Below are positions 22,541 to 34,019 of a stretch of DNA of 64,000 nucleotides, one piece after another. Under the pieces are notes generated by a model that saw only the letters and a program-made list of their open reading frames with translations, was not told where the DNA came from and did no database searches. This stretch comes from Mucor racemosus (lineage: Eukaryota; Mucoromycota; Mucoromycetes; Mucorales; Mucoraceae). Numbering within the stretch: the first letter of the stretch is position 1; each line of letters opens with the position of its first letter. Where the stretch lies: NCBI GenBank assembly GCA_027405735.1, contig JAPEHQ010000006.1, forward strand, positions 1,984,001 through 2,048,000, written 5' to 3'. A program made the position numbers and the translations under genes.

Positions 22541-23732
22541 ATGTCCAACTGGAAGAACGTCAACAACTGGTGAGACATTCCCCCCCCCCGGAAAAAAAAA
22601 AAATGAAATTACATGACAATAAATCAAACTAACAAATTTATAATGTTTGTAGGCATTGGTAACCCTCCATTTGAAATACATATTTATATCTTGTAAGATA
22701 AGATGTTTATTCTTTTTATCTAATAGGGTCAATAAGAATTGTTTGAAATGGGCTCAAGGTTGGTTTTCTGACCATTTAGTCGGTCTTGAAGCCGAGAAAG
22801 ATGGAAACAAGGCTCGCATTTCCAAGATGGTTGAATGTACTGGTGATGTTGATTTAAACCAAAGAAAAGGAAAGATTATTACTATTTACGATGTTGTTTT
22901 GAAGCTTAATTGGGAAGGTAAAACTTGACATGTCAAGGAATTGATTTTGTCATGAAACTAAATGCATATTTATATAGGAACTCTTGCTGATGGTACTGAA
23001 GTTACCGGAACTATCAATATCCCCGAAATCGCTCATGACACTGATTCCGATGATTATGTGTTTGAGATTTCCATCAACGATGACAACAATGCTAAATCCG
23101 CCATTAAGCCTGTCATTCGTAAGAATCTTACACCTCTTTTAATTAAAGAATTTGAGAAAATCTCTGCTTCCATGATCAAGGAAAATTGTGAGGATGTTTA
23201 TATTGAATCTGAAAAGATGGGACAGGCTACACCTCCTCGTTTAGCTAGCCCCGCCGTTGCTCATGCTACCACCAGTACTACTGCCACCAGTACATCTGCT
23301 CCTGCTCCCACCGCAACTCCTAAAAAAGTAAACACTACTAGTTTAAACGATAAAGAAGAATTTCAAACATCAGCACATGAATTGTATGAAACATTAACAA
23401 ACGCTCAACGTGCTTCCATTTGGACTCGTGGTCATGTTAAATTGACCCAACAAGTTGGATCTACATATGAATTCTTTAACGGTAACGTTACTGGTGAAAT
23501 TTTGGAATTGGTTCCTGACAAGAAGATTGTTCAAACCTGGCGTTTGCGATCATGGCCCGCTGGACATTTCTCAAAGGTAATCATGGAATTAGAGCAAGGT
23601 AATGATTCAGTTACGCTCAAGATTTCACAAACTGGTATTCCTGTGGGTGAAGAAGAGCTTGTCGAAAAGAATTGGTCTGGTTATTATTGGAGAGCCATCA
23701 AGGGATCTTTTGGTTATGGTGCTAATTTTTAA
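22541..23732 (+). CDS. AHA1: Activator of Hsp90 ATPase (Aha1 family)
   Basis: Four exons, 22541-22569, a six-base micro-exon 22653-22658, 22727-22917 and 22978-23732, encode 326 aa. Introns are 22570-22652, 22659-22726 and 22918-22977. The micro-exon GCATTG completes the conserved start NNWHWVNKNCLKWA. Aha1 is the co-chaperone that stimulates Hsp90 ATP hydrolysis. The N-terminal domain (about 1-145) includes ISKMVECTGDVDLNQRKGK and LKLNWEG; a Thr/Ala/Pro-rich linker (about 155-185) leads to the C-terminal AHSA1 domain (about 195-326) with LYETLTNAQRASIWTRG, VQTWRLRSWPAGH and ISQTGIPVGEEE. Skipping the micro-exon would keep the frame but delete His-Trp from the conserved motif. The stop lies 22 bases from the end of the convergent hypothetical gene. 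Confidence 0.94.
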
Positions 23733-23754
23733 ATAGAAAAATAAAGCAAAGTTT

Positions 23755-24764
23755 TTATTGTAATAATTGATGGTTATACACAATATAGAGTTTATGTCCA
23801 TCACGAAATATATGTTTTGCATGTACAAGTAGAGGTAAAAGTGGTTGATATTTTATCCATTGTACTAAATGAAAGACTAGTAATTTGTCATTGATCGAAT
23901 ATTTGTTATTTGTATGCTGATGCTTTTTATAAGGAGGAAATGTTATTTGAAACCCTTGTTGATGTGAGCATATTACTATTAATTTTAATACAGCTTTTCT
24001 TTCTCCTGTAATCATATCGCGTGATGCATACAAATAAGGTGACAGTAATGTTCTCGAAACTACGATCGTATGTAAAATGTATGTTCTAGTGAGAAATCCC
24101 AAAAATCCGTTATATCTTTTCTGTACATGTTGAATCGTCGGTAACCGATTATTTTTAATAGGAGACGGTGGTGTTGAAGGTGATGGAGGAGATAGAGGAG
24201 AAGGAAGGGTAGAAAAGGATACCAAAGGAGAAGATGTGATGGGAGGGAGAGATTTTTGAGTATTAGGCAATGTAGGTAATTCAACGGCTGAATCAAAGCT
24301 GGTATAGATATATAATGGTGGAAGAGGCTTTTTTGATACAGAATCACGGTTTATAAAAGGCAATGGTTTCTCTTTAATAATGCTTTAGATCGATTGTCAC
24401 TACTATATATTAATAAATACATACCACGATCATATGCGTAATGATTGTAATCATAGTATGCAATTACCGTTTCTGTAGGCGATTGTATGTTGTCTTGGTC
24501 ATCATTGTCGTTTTCCTTTATGATATTTACAGCTACTACTAATGCAACAATTTTTTATCGTGTTGTAATTAAAATTGAATGGCAAATACAGATATTTTGT
24601 AATGCGTATATCTTACATTGGTTGTAATTTATACAATCATTTTTCAATTTTTTGATTTTAAGCTGAATTCTTTGTGATATTGAGATTGTTCTTTTATATT
24701 GTTCTTTATTTTTCATATCTCTTGTGTCTAGATCATGAATTAATGATGCTAATGAAGAATTCAT
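23755..24764 (-). CDS. Hypothetical protein with Pro/Ser-rich middle
   Basis: Three exons, 24617-24764, 24425-24538 and 23755-24371, encode 292 aa; introns are 24539-24616 and 24372-24424. I do not recognise the family. The N-terminal 50 residues are charged and possibly helical (QRIQLKIKKLKNDC). Then comes an acidic patch (KENDNDDQDN), a Pro/Ser-rich low-complexity stretch (about 125-150, PSPLSPPSPSTPPSP), and a hydrophobic-rich C-terminal half with YNGFLGFLTRTYILH, SRDMITGERKAVLKLIVIC and LVFHLVQWIKYQPLLPLL. The last half looks globular, without a clear membrane anchor. The second exon's acceptor is a TAGTAGTAG triplet in which all three AGs keep the frame. The gene is convergent with AHA1. 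Confidence 0.65.
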
Positions 24765-25090
24765 TCTTGTAATATAATAAAAATAAAAATAAAACTAAAC
24801 GAAGAAAAGATTGCTTCGTTCTCTAGAATAAAAAGATGCATTTTATTTATTTAGGAGATAAACATATCTAGTAACATTAAGGAGATGTATAAAATATCAC
24901 GAATCTATCCTTCACAGGTTTATATACTTGTATGTATGATTGATTTGATCCAATTCAATTATATTTTGTATATATAAATATATGAAAATACATACGAATC
25001 TCCTTGGATTGATGATGATGGTTATGGAATTCTCCTTGATTTTTTATTTAAATCGAAAATACTTTTACAATGAATTTCAACATGGAAATC

Positions 25091-25123
<33 letters not shown>

Positions 25124-25485
25124 AGAAATACTATACGATAATTGACCTAATATAAAGCGATTTATAGAATTCATATGAAAATTCTCGAAGATCGATTATT
25201 ATTTATTTATTTACATGATGATAAGATGGCCGATTTTTTGGTTCTTTTAAATAAGGGGTGGAATGGGGGGAAAGATAGATAGAGAGACAGAAGGAGGGAA
25301 GCATAAATGTGTATCATATGTATGATAAGAAAAGCGCAAAATGACATATTAGTAATTTCATATGTATGTATGAAAAAGCATGAAAAGGACATGAAAAGAA
25401 AAATGCATAAAAATATATAGAATTCATATGGAAGCAATAAGAATAAAAGGGAATGTAATGGGGTGGGGATGGATGTTATTGTTGT
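24765..25485. other. AT-rich intergenic region with a long poly(A) run
   Basis: About 720 bases between the starts and ends of two reverse-strand genes. It holds an uninterrupted A run of nearly 30 near 25,093-25,121 and a G-rich purine tract near 25,260-25,300. No gene is recognised. Confidence 0.4.
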
Positions 25486-26289
25486 TTAAGTTGAGAAAAA
25501 GAAAGAAGGTAATTCACTGGGCATTTCTTTGAATGTATATCCCATGCCATACAATCTTGGTAAAATAGTATTTTGTTTTTGTTGATAATGTTGAGGTACA
25601 AAAAAATCATTATGAAATGTGGATGTTGGTGATGATGGAGAAGGAGAAGGTGATTGGGATGCAATCGAACATGTCGATGCAGTGGTTGCTGTGGGTGAAG
25701 GAGGTAAACTACTCTCTTCTTGCTGATTACTACTAATGGATGAAGTACTATTTTGACGTTTTTGCTTTTTCATCAATTCTGGAATTTCGTTAAATGGTCT
25801 CCATTGAAGCATTGTACGTTTTGTAGTAGATCCATGTGCTACTTTTTGATGTGTAGTTAAAATTGTCTTTCTTGCAAAGCTCTTGTTACAGCCATCATGG
25901 CGACATTTATAAGGTCTTTTTCCTGTATGAATACGTCTAAATTAAGCAATGTTAATATTATATATATTATCAATTTCGAATGTAATTTACCGATGACGAG
26001 CTAAAGAAGAGCTATCGCTGAAATTCTTTTTGCAATCTTCAAATTCGCATACATGGGGCCTTTCACCAGAATGAGTTCTTAAATGAACTTTCAAAGCAGA
26101 TCTTTGAATAAAACTCTTTCCACAACCTAATTCTTGACAAATATAAGGTCTTTCATTTGTGTGGATTCGAAGATGTCTTGCAAGATCAGATCGACGACCG
26201 AAAGCTTTCGAGCAATTCAACATGTTGCATTTATAAGGTTTATATTGATTTTGTTGTGTTTCAATGTGGATTAATTCAAGAATATCCAT
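25486..26289 (-). CDS. Four-finger C2H2 zinc finger protein
   Basis: Two exons, 25991-26289 and 25486-25936, encode 249 aa; intron 25937-25990. Four tandem C2H2 fingers occupy about residues 17-135: [60 protein letters not shown] and [20 protein letters not shown], with TNERPY, SGERPH and TGKRPY linkers. The intron splits the third finger just before its last His. The tail is Ser/Pro-rich ([11 protein letters not shown]) and could be an activation or regulatory region. The pattern resembles TFIIIA/GLI-type regulators; the target is unknown. I chose the ATG at 26,289 ([10 protein letters not shown]) because upstream in-frame codons encode a Phe/Ile/Lys-rich stretch that looks like 5' UTR. Confidence 0.85.
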
Positions 26290-27510
26290 TTTTTTGTTTT
26301 TTTTTTGATAATAAGAAATGATGATGAAGAAGGAAAAGAAGAAAAATAAAAATGCATCCAAGAATCCGTTATATTTATATTATTTTGGAGAAAGTTTCTT
26401 TTTAACAGACATATTTTTAATATCATAGGAGCAATTGGGGTTTGACACTTTTTTAAGGAGAAATGATGAGTGATTGAGTGAGTAGAGTGAAGGTGCTTTT
26501 TTTTGGATGTTGTTATTGAAGTTTATGTGTATGTGCAATTTTATTTAACTTTGTATTATTAAATTATTACCTAAAAAAGGGGATAGAGGAGCATGTTTTC
26601 ACTATAATTTGCACAATATGTTGGATCTACATGCATTATTTTTTATTGTGTTTTGCAAGATAATCTTACATTATCATAAACGTTGTGTATATACATCATC
26701 AAATGTGTGGCTGAAGATTGTCCTTTTCTGTCCATCTGATTGATTTATTACAGGAAAATTAAGGAGTATCATCATGAGAGAGAAAGAGAAAGAGAAAGAG
26801 AGAAGGGGGGGGGGGATATGGAAGAAAAGAAGCGTCTGTCCAAATTATAACCATCAGACTTAAAAACTGTTCAAAATCCCCCAATTACGCTCCTTTCCAT
26901 GTGTTTTCCAAGTCGTTATGATCTGAAAACATCTTATAAACCATCGATTGATAGATCGATGGTTATTTATTTTGTTGAATAATCACTTTTTACCCCCCCC
27001 CCCTCCCTCCTTTTATTTTATTTTATTTTTATTATTAATGTTTGTTATTAGTATAATGGCTATTAACTTGTATAGTAACTCTCCTCTGTCTCTCTTTATG
27101 CAAATCATTTTGATTGCCATTGTCATGGTTTATATCGTGTAAATATTATAAAAAATCAGATTTGTAAAAGTTGTTGGCTATGATACTTGGATTTATGTAA
27201 TACACCATTCTCCTCATTTTTTTTTTTTCCTTCTTGATCTGTGCGAATTATTATATGGCCCACACTATCACAAAAATGTATAATAATGTGATTTACATAC
27301 AACAATTTGCTTGTTGATCGTTAAATATTTTTCGATTTTCGAAAATGACGATATTCTATGTACAATAATTCGGCAAATGATCCGTAAAGTAACATTTTCT
27401 TTATTAACAAAATTGGATGTATGCAAATGCGCACAAACAGTTCAATTCTAATTTAGAAACTCGGTTGGATCAATAACAAGGAGAGACATAATAAAGTATT
27501 ATGCCTTTTT

Positions 27511-27541
<31 letters not shown>

Positions 27542-28201
27542 TTCTCTTTCTCTCTTTTTATAATGCAAAATAATATCAACCTGGCATTTCAACGCACTTG
27601 GACTCTCGATTGTTGGGTTTGCTTACCCCCAAATTTGGAGTTTCAAATTTAAAAAAGACTCAAATCAACATGATTGCTCCCCCATCGTTTTTTAACAAAC
27701 AAAACATTTGAGTTATTTCTGTTGTTCATCATTTGAAAACCCGTTAATTTGCTTATCCTCTTAAAGGATTTTTACATGTGTTTTAAAGCAAGAAATGAAA
27801 TAATACAACTTTCCTTAATAAGCATCATCATGTAAGGTATCTTTGTATATTTTTAATTTATATTCATTGTACTCAATGTTCGGAAGTACATGGTATTTCA
27901 AATAAAAAAAAAAAAAAAAAAAAAAAAGGTATCACAGAACTACATACCATTCCAAAAGGGTATTCTATGTATCCGCTCAAGCCGTGTTTTTCCAAAACAA
28001 AAAATAGATGCTAATAGCTTAGATGTTAGAGTTTAACGCTGCATAGTTTTTTCAAAGTCTTTTGTTGCTTTACGGGTATACAAAAACTCTTTAAAGATAA
28101 GCAAATCTGGAAAAAAAAATGGATAGGGATTTAAATCATTAAAAAAATGGGGGTTCGCAAATGGAATCCACTTGAATTTTATTGGTATTTAACATTTTAA
28201 T
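26290..28201. other. Long AT-rich intergenic region with simple repeats
   Basis: About 1.9 kb without a recognisable gene. It includes a GA tract near 26,780, a short CCATCGAT...ATCGATGG palindrome near 26,942-26,962, C- and G-homopolymers, a (TC)n microsatellite near 27,500-27,550 and a poly(A) run near 27,905-27,927. Promoter elements of the zinc-finger gene must lie in its first part. Confidence 0.4.
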
Positions 28202-29001
28202 CTAATCTTTCTTGGTTACATAAATGGGTTGAAGCAATTTTCCATTAGAAGCAGTCCATTCTAATCTCTTTGCAACACCATCTTCGATATCAAAAGCCCA
28301 AGCATGCACAGTCAATTTTTGTCCGCTAGCCCATGCATTTTGTACGATTGTGGAATGGCAAACATTTTCGGCAGAATTGATGGCATTTAATTCAATCAAT
28401 CTACGAAGATGAGCTGTTTCGTCTTTAATGGTTTCCAATTCAGATTGATGAAGTCTGTAAACATCCTTGATGTTTCTCAACCAATTATCGATCAAACCAA
28501 ATTGACCATGACCTTGGGCAGCAGTTACACCACCACAGTTATAATGACCTAATATCAAGATTTTCATAAGCAACATGTCCAAAAACAAAAAAATTGCAAT
28601 ATTTACTTACCACATACAATGATGTGCTCAACCTTAAGTACTTCAACTGCATATTGTAAAACTGAAAGACAATTAAGATCAGAATGACTAACAACATTAG
28701 CAATGTTTCTATGGACAAAGACTTCTCCGGGAGGTAAGGCAAGGACAACATTAGCGGGTACTCTTGAATCAGAACAACCAATCCACAAGATCTTTGGAGA
28801 TTGTTTCTTTGCAATGTTGCTAAGGAAACCAGGATCTTCCTTCATGACTTGAGCGGCCCATTTCTTATTATTGGCTAAAATTCCATCAAGGTTTGTATCA
28901 TTAGGATCAAAACGATTCATTGTATGAGTAGTGAATGAAGGAGTAGCAAAGAGCTCTACTTCTTGTTCTTGGTTTTGGGAGTTTTGTTGATTTTGAGACA
29001 T
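28202..29001 (-). CDS. Beta-class carbonic anhydrase
   Basis: Two exons, 28611-29001 and 28202-28548, encode 245 aa; intron 28549-28610. The enzyme interconverts CO2 and bicarbonate. Zinc ligands are C76 (WIGCSDSR), H132 and C135 (CGHYNCGG); the catalytic dyad D78-R80 is in the same CSDSR motif. Other family blocks are [16 protein letters not shown] and [17 protein letters not shown]. The intron falls within the second zinc motif, after the codon for C130. There is no mitochondrial presequence; the Gln/Asn-rich N terminus ([13 protein letters not shown]) suggests a cytosolic enzyme, as for yeast Nce103. In this genome it could supply bicarbonate to carboxylases such as the pyruvate carboxylase at 47.6-51.4 kb; that link is inference. 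Confidence 0.95.
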
Positions 29002-29296
29002 TTTTTACAAAGCTTTTTATATGAAAACTGGAATAAGAGAGGAAAAAAGAAAGAAATGATATTTTAATATTAAAAAAAGTTTAAATAAATTTGAAGTGGG
29101 GCAAAAAAAAGAAGGAAAAAACAAAACAAAAAAATTAGGCCCTATTGGTATTACAAAAAGATAGCATTTCGGCCCAAAAATTGATATCATAGCGCGGCTT
29201 TATTTATGTATAAAAATCCATTATACAATACAAAATGCTGATGGTACTTGGTATTCAACGGGTAAAACCAACATTATATTTGATGATGGTTCTTTC

Positions 29297-30456
29297 TCAA
29301 GATAACTCATGAAAAAAGGACCCACGTGTTCGTTTTGTATCATGTTCTTTTGTGTCATTATCATCATCATCATCATCATCTATTTGAATGACTTTACGTT
29401 TCAAAGTAGTGTCTTGTTCTTGTTCCTGTTCCTGTTCAAATAAAAACTGCACATTCCAAAATTTAAGTTGTAAATCATGACCACAGCTAGCTAAATAAGT
29501 TTGATGATGATCCATTTCTATAGACTCAATAGGAAAATCTTGGCCATGATCGCCTAAAATGCCTTCAAATTTATAAGGTTGGACAGAAATCATACGTAAT
29601 AAGCCATCACTTCCACCAGTACAGATAACCTGTTCATCTAATTTACATATTGTATCAATTGAATTAGGATGTCCTAACCATTTCCTGTTTGTATCCCATT
29701 GATTCCAATCCCATGTATATAATGCTCCACTCTGTGATCCTGCAATAATCTTATTTCCGTTCTCAATCACTGTCATGGATAATAATTCATCATCGAAAAC
29801 TTGAGATTGCTTAATTTTATCCGTTGGTTTTCGTGTGTCAAAAATAGACAGTAACCCATCACCACTGTTGAAAAAGTAAAAATGAGTAACAATGCCCCCC
29901 AATGTTGCTGTTGTTTGTGTAAAGAGTTACCCTGTTGATAATAAGGATGATCTACCTTGACAATATTCCATATCTGCAATAAAGTCATCGTGAACCTTAT
30001 ATTCTTGTGTCGCTTTACATGTTCTCATATCCCAGATTTTTATAATCCCTTCATCATCGCCTGTTGCTGTTAAATGGGTATCTAATTTACAAATTTTATT
30101 GATTGCAAATTTGTGCGCTTTAGGTATTTTGTAGAGCAATCTTCCTGTTGTTACATCTAATGCTTGAATTGATTTATCTCGAGATATTGATAGCAAATGT
30201 GCTCCATCTGGGGTAAACTCTACTCCTCTGCATGATTTTTTAGATACTTGTGTTGACCAACCTAATGAATTTTCTTTATCTGTTGCATAGTTCCAACTTT
30301 ATTGTTGTAAGCTTTAAAAAAACTAGTCGAGATTATTATTTTATATAAATACCATTGAACTTGACCATTGATCAAGCCTGCTACAATTATATTTTCTATT
30401 GGATGAAATGAGAAATCAAATATATGATCTTTGAATTCGATAGGTTGTGGTTCCAT
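29297..30456 (-). CDS. WD40-repeat protein, WDR55/Jip5 family
   Basis: Three exons, 30353-30456, 29931-30296 and 29297-29864, encode 345 aa; introns 30297-30352 and 29865-29930. WD40 blades are visible throughout: FDFSFHPIENIIVAGLINGQ, GVEFTPDGAHLLSISRDKSI, TGDDEGIIKIWDMRT, SSLLSTGGDGLLSIFDTRKP, GSQSGALYTWDWNQW and LASCGHDLQLKFWNV. The order, the DxRxxK strand and the acidic C-terminal tail (IDDDDDDDNDTKEHDTKRTR, with a nuclear-type basic patch) match the WDR55/Jip5 family, nucleolar proteins in rRNA processing and ribosome biogenesis. The second donor was set at 29,930 because it joins STGGDGLLSIFDT in frame; an earlier GT would break the frame. Confidence 0.85.
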
Positions 30457-30534
30457 TTTTTATTAGTATTGATTATTTATTAAAAAAGAAAATATTACGC
30501 TTGTTGTGCGTAGTGGCTTTTTGAAAAGTGGATG

Positions 30535-31325
30535 CTATTTCCATTTGAAAAATGTACCATACTTGTTCTTTTGAGTGTCCGCTGGTTGATCTGCTGCTGT
30601 AGACGGGGATATCTGATTGCCATGATGATGATTCAATGAAGCCGCTTGTTTTGGTATAGATGGTCCTTCATTTAGCGCCCCAGCTGTAGTCGTTACTGTG
30701 TGATCTGCATTCATTGTTGCCTGCTGCCCTTTTTCAAGCCTTATTTCATCCATTCTTCGCATAATCAAGAACTCTTCCAATAGCATTGCATTACGCCAAT
30801 TACATTTAAAGAATATATCAAGAATATCACCTGCAATAGGTGTAAGACCAATCTATATAATATCACGTTGGATGATGAAATCTAATTTTTCTAATATTAA
30901 ATTACCATAAAATCAAGCATAACATTCCACATCATTTTGCTAATTAGAGATTTTGGTAGATTTGCTTGAGAAGCCGTTCTAACCAACTGCATAGCCATAA
31001 CAGTTGTAATAACATCACCAATACCAGGTATCAAACCAATGATACCGTCCAAACCGACATTAAAACAACAACAATGAAATCCTTTGTCCAAATACCATGC
31101 TCTGTTCTTTACTTTGAGCAAAATCTTTCTTTCCTTTTTACTCAACAACAAATCTGGAGTTGCTTGAACTTTTTTATTATACCAATGATGCTTCTTTTTA
31201 GCTGCTATTTCTTGTGTAGCAGCCAAGATTTCAGGATCTGTTTCAAAAGCAGGTTTATTCTGATGTATTCTGTTTGATGCTTCTCCAAGCACTTTTTTTT
31301 TAGCATAATTAGTTGCCACTTGCAT
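30535..31325 (-). CDS. DUF4112 family protein
   Basis: Two exons, 30906-31325 and 30535-30852, encode 245 aa; intron 30853-30905. The central region reads LDGIIGLIPGIGDVITTVMA and, across the splice, MLDFMIGLTPIAGDILDIFF, the paired PGIGD/PIAGD hydrophobic motifs of DUF4112. The family is widespread in fungi and bacteria and its role is unknown. The hydrophobic hairpins suggest membrane association. The flanks are charged: a Lys-rich N terminus (KKHHWYNKK) and a Gln/His/Thr-rich tail. The ATG at 31,325 was chosen over an upstream in-frame ATG because the latter would add a Phe-rich stretch that reads like 5' UTR. Confidence 0.85.
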
Positions 31326-31450
31326 TTTATCAAATAAGAAAAAAGAGAAGAAGAAAATTAGATGAAACAATCAGGGAAAAGGATGCTGTAGATCCCTTTT
31401 TCTATTTGTATACAAGAGTGTAATAATCATGACGTACAAATATTCGACTT

Positions 31451-32071
31451 TTATTGGTAATATTCTGGTTTTTTAACATTGAGCCCATATTCGGTTAAGG
31501 CGGACGATAAATCGTCCATGGTTAATACTATTTTCTTTTCCTGTAGAGAGATAAATACGTCAATAATAAACACCAAATCATACAATAAAAGTGATACTTT
31601 ACCTTGTTTGATTTGCTTGTCGTACGGGATGATTGCTTGATTTGATTGAATTGAAATGCATCAGTAGCTATATCTGCAACAAACTTTTGGGCTGCTAAAG
31701 CAAATAACTTTTTACTATTGAAATTTATTGTGAGTAATACAAAATATAATGCATTTTTCGCTCAACATACATGCGAGCATCATCACAATCAAACCCAGTT
31801 TTATTCAAATAATAATCAATCACTGCATCGGGTATCTATATACACAGAATTATTATTATCATCTTCATTTGGAGTGTGCAGTAAAGCATCTTACAATAGG
31901 TGTGTAATTATCCATTGTAATTAATAATTCTGCCATGTCTTTTTCTTTATCAACCTTTTCAATGGGTGTTGACTCTGTTTGTTCATTCTCTTTCATGGTG
32001 ACATCAACATTATCTGCCGATTGTTGTTGTGTTTGATTGAGTTGTTCATTGTTAGGTGTAGCAGGATTCAT
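31451..32071 (-). CDS. TAF10: Transcription initiation factor TFIID subunit 10 (TAF10)
   Basis: Four exons, 31895-32071, 31771-31835, 31603-31714 and 31451-31540, encode 147 aa; introns 31836-31894, 31715-31770 and 31541-31602. The histone-fold region reads MAELLITMDNYTPIIPDAV, DYYLNKTGFDCDDARIKKL, FALAAQKFVADIATDAFQF and VLTMDDLSSALTEYGLNV, ending KKPEYYQ, which matches TAF10 closely. TAF10 is shared by TFIID and SAGA and pairs with TAF3/TAF8 or Spt7. The N-terminal 40 residues are Gln/Asn/Glu-rich and poorly conserved. The start is the first in-frame ATG. The gene is divergent from eIF2B alpha with only 195 bases between start codons, so they probably share a promoter region. Confidence 0.94.
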
Positions 32072-32266
32072 GTTGTATTTCAAGATGAATAGTGAAAGAG
32101 TAACTTGAAACGGTTATCCAAATCACCAAATGGACATTGTAACTAAAGCAAAACTGTCACAATGAACCCCCTCCCTCCCCCTTTTGAAAAAAATTTGTTA
32201 GGTGGTGATCTCTTGAAGAAACGCTGACAAACTAAACATCATTGTAATTTTTTAGTTTATTAAAAA

Positions 32267-33287
32267 ATGTCTACTACTACTAATTCTACAAATAACAATT
32301 ATGATGTGGTTTCTGCATATAAAACTTCTTTAAACGATACCGTAAAAATCACATACATTTCTACAAATGAAAAAGCAACATCCTTATTTTCTTGAAATTT
32401 CATTTAGGAATTATCAACACCTGTTGCTATTTTCAAGGCCTTGACAGACTTTGTTCAACACAGTACAGGTAAAAAGAAAAATCAAATTGCATATACTGCA
32501 TGTACAAATCATCAATTAACGCAAAATATAGCTCCCACAATGTCTGAATTCATGCAAACATTAGAAAAAGCAGCACAAGCTATTCGTCAAGAACCTCAAC
32601 TCATCGCTTCTGCCGATAAACCCAAAAATCAACACAAAGCTGCCATTGCCATTTTAGCAGGTGTCGATTTATTCATGCGTTTTGTTACAAGAAATTCTCA
32701 TGATTTCTCGGTAAATCAAAAGATTCAACATGTATAATGATTTAGAAATTAATTTGTCGTAAATAGCTTTCTGAAGAAGCTGGCAGTTTTGAAGATTTCA
32801 AAGAGAATTTACTTTCTAGAGCCTCATTGATTTTAGACAAAGCTTCTTCTGCTCGTGAGAAAGCTGCAGAGATTGGTGCTCAATTTGTCCATGATAATGC
32901 TGTTGTTTTGGTACAAGGTTATTCTCGTGTAATTATGAGTGTTTTGTATCATGCTGCCAATGTTCAAAATAAAAGATTCAAGGTCTATGTTACAGAAGGT
33001 AGACCTAACAGTGATGGGTAAGTGAAAAGGGATGAGATGCAAATTGATGGATAGGAATATCTAATTGTGAACTAGTATTCAAGCCGTATCCGCATTGAGA
33101 AAGAATGGTATCCCATGTAGAGCAGTTTTAGATTCTGCTGTTGGTTATATTATGGATAAGGTAGACATGGTTTTTGTTGGTGCAGAAGGTGTTGTTGAAA
33201 ATGGTGGTATTGTAAACAAAATTGGTACATTTCAAATTGCTTTGGTGGCCAATGCTTTGGGCAAGTCAGTGTATGCAGTTGCTGAAA

Positions 33288-33327
<40 letters not shown>

Positions 33328-33619
33328 AGATCAAATGCATTATTTGATTATTTAATAATGTTTAAATAGTTACAAATTTGTTCGTGTTTATCCTTTAAAT
33401 CAATATGATATCCCATCAGAAACACCTGAAATCGTAGCATTTACTTCAAGAAGAAAGTCTTTTAGTACTACTGGTGATGCCGAGACAATGGATGAACTAG
33501 CCTTGTCAAACCCCTCTGTAGATTATACGCCTCCTCAATATATCACTTTACTTTTGACAGATTTGGGTGTGTTGACTCCTTCCGGAGTGTCTGATGAATT
33601 GATCAAGCTTTATGTTTAA
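32267..33619 (+). CDS. GCN3: Translation initiation factor eIF2B subunit alpha (GCN3)
   Basis: Six exons, 32267-32341, 32408-32468, 32532-32710, 32767-33017, 33076-33288 and 33370-33619, encode 342 aa. eIF2B alpha is the regulatory subunit of the guanine-nucleotide exchange factor that recharges eIF2 and senses eIF2 phosphorylation. Family blocks are [85 protein letters not shown] and [11 protein letters not shown]. The C terminus ([22 protein letters not shown]) is complete. The last intron contains a run of about 35 A residues. AAATAAATAAATAAAT follows the stop as a probable 3' processing region. Confidence 0.94.
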
Positions 33620-34019
33620 ATAAATAAATAAATATAATCATATGTAAACATTGTAATATTTTTTCAAGTATTATATTCTAGTTTAATGCTACTGCATTTT
33701 AAAACTTCTGGTACCCTTAATAGCTAGAATTGCTTAACGACAGGTCTTCCCAATCAGCCGGCCAAACAGAATTAAGCCCTTTAATGCCAAATCACTTATT
33801 ACTATCATCATATATGCAAGATACCTAGCTTTTGTTAGCAGTAGTATACTTGATTTTAGCAGTACTTAGGATGGAGCAGTGATAAACTATCCAAGAACAT
33901 GTTAAGCATGATGAGCCTTTTTAATTGCATCATCAAGCTCCCAAATATTAACCACAGTTTTCATATTGTAAAGTTAGACACAGAACTTTCTCCAACAAAA
34001 AAAAGTAGATTCTGTACTT
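33620..34019. other. Spacer downstream of the eIF2B alpha gene
   Basis: About 400 bases with no recognisable gene; contains the 3' UTR of eIF2B alpha and a boundary to repeat DNA. Confidence 0.35.

Noticed and set aside
26948..27142. Hydrophobic 64-codon forward ORF
   Set aside because: It comes from C- and T-rich low-complexity DNA (poly-Pro, poly-Leu/Phe) without a recognisable gene context.
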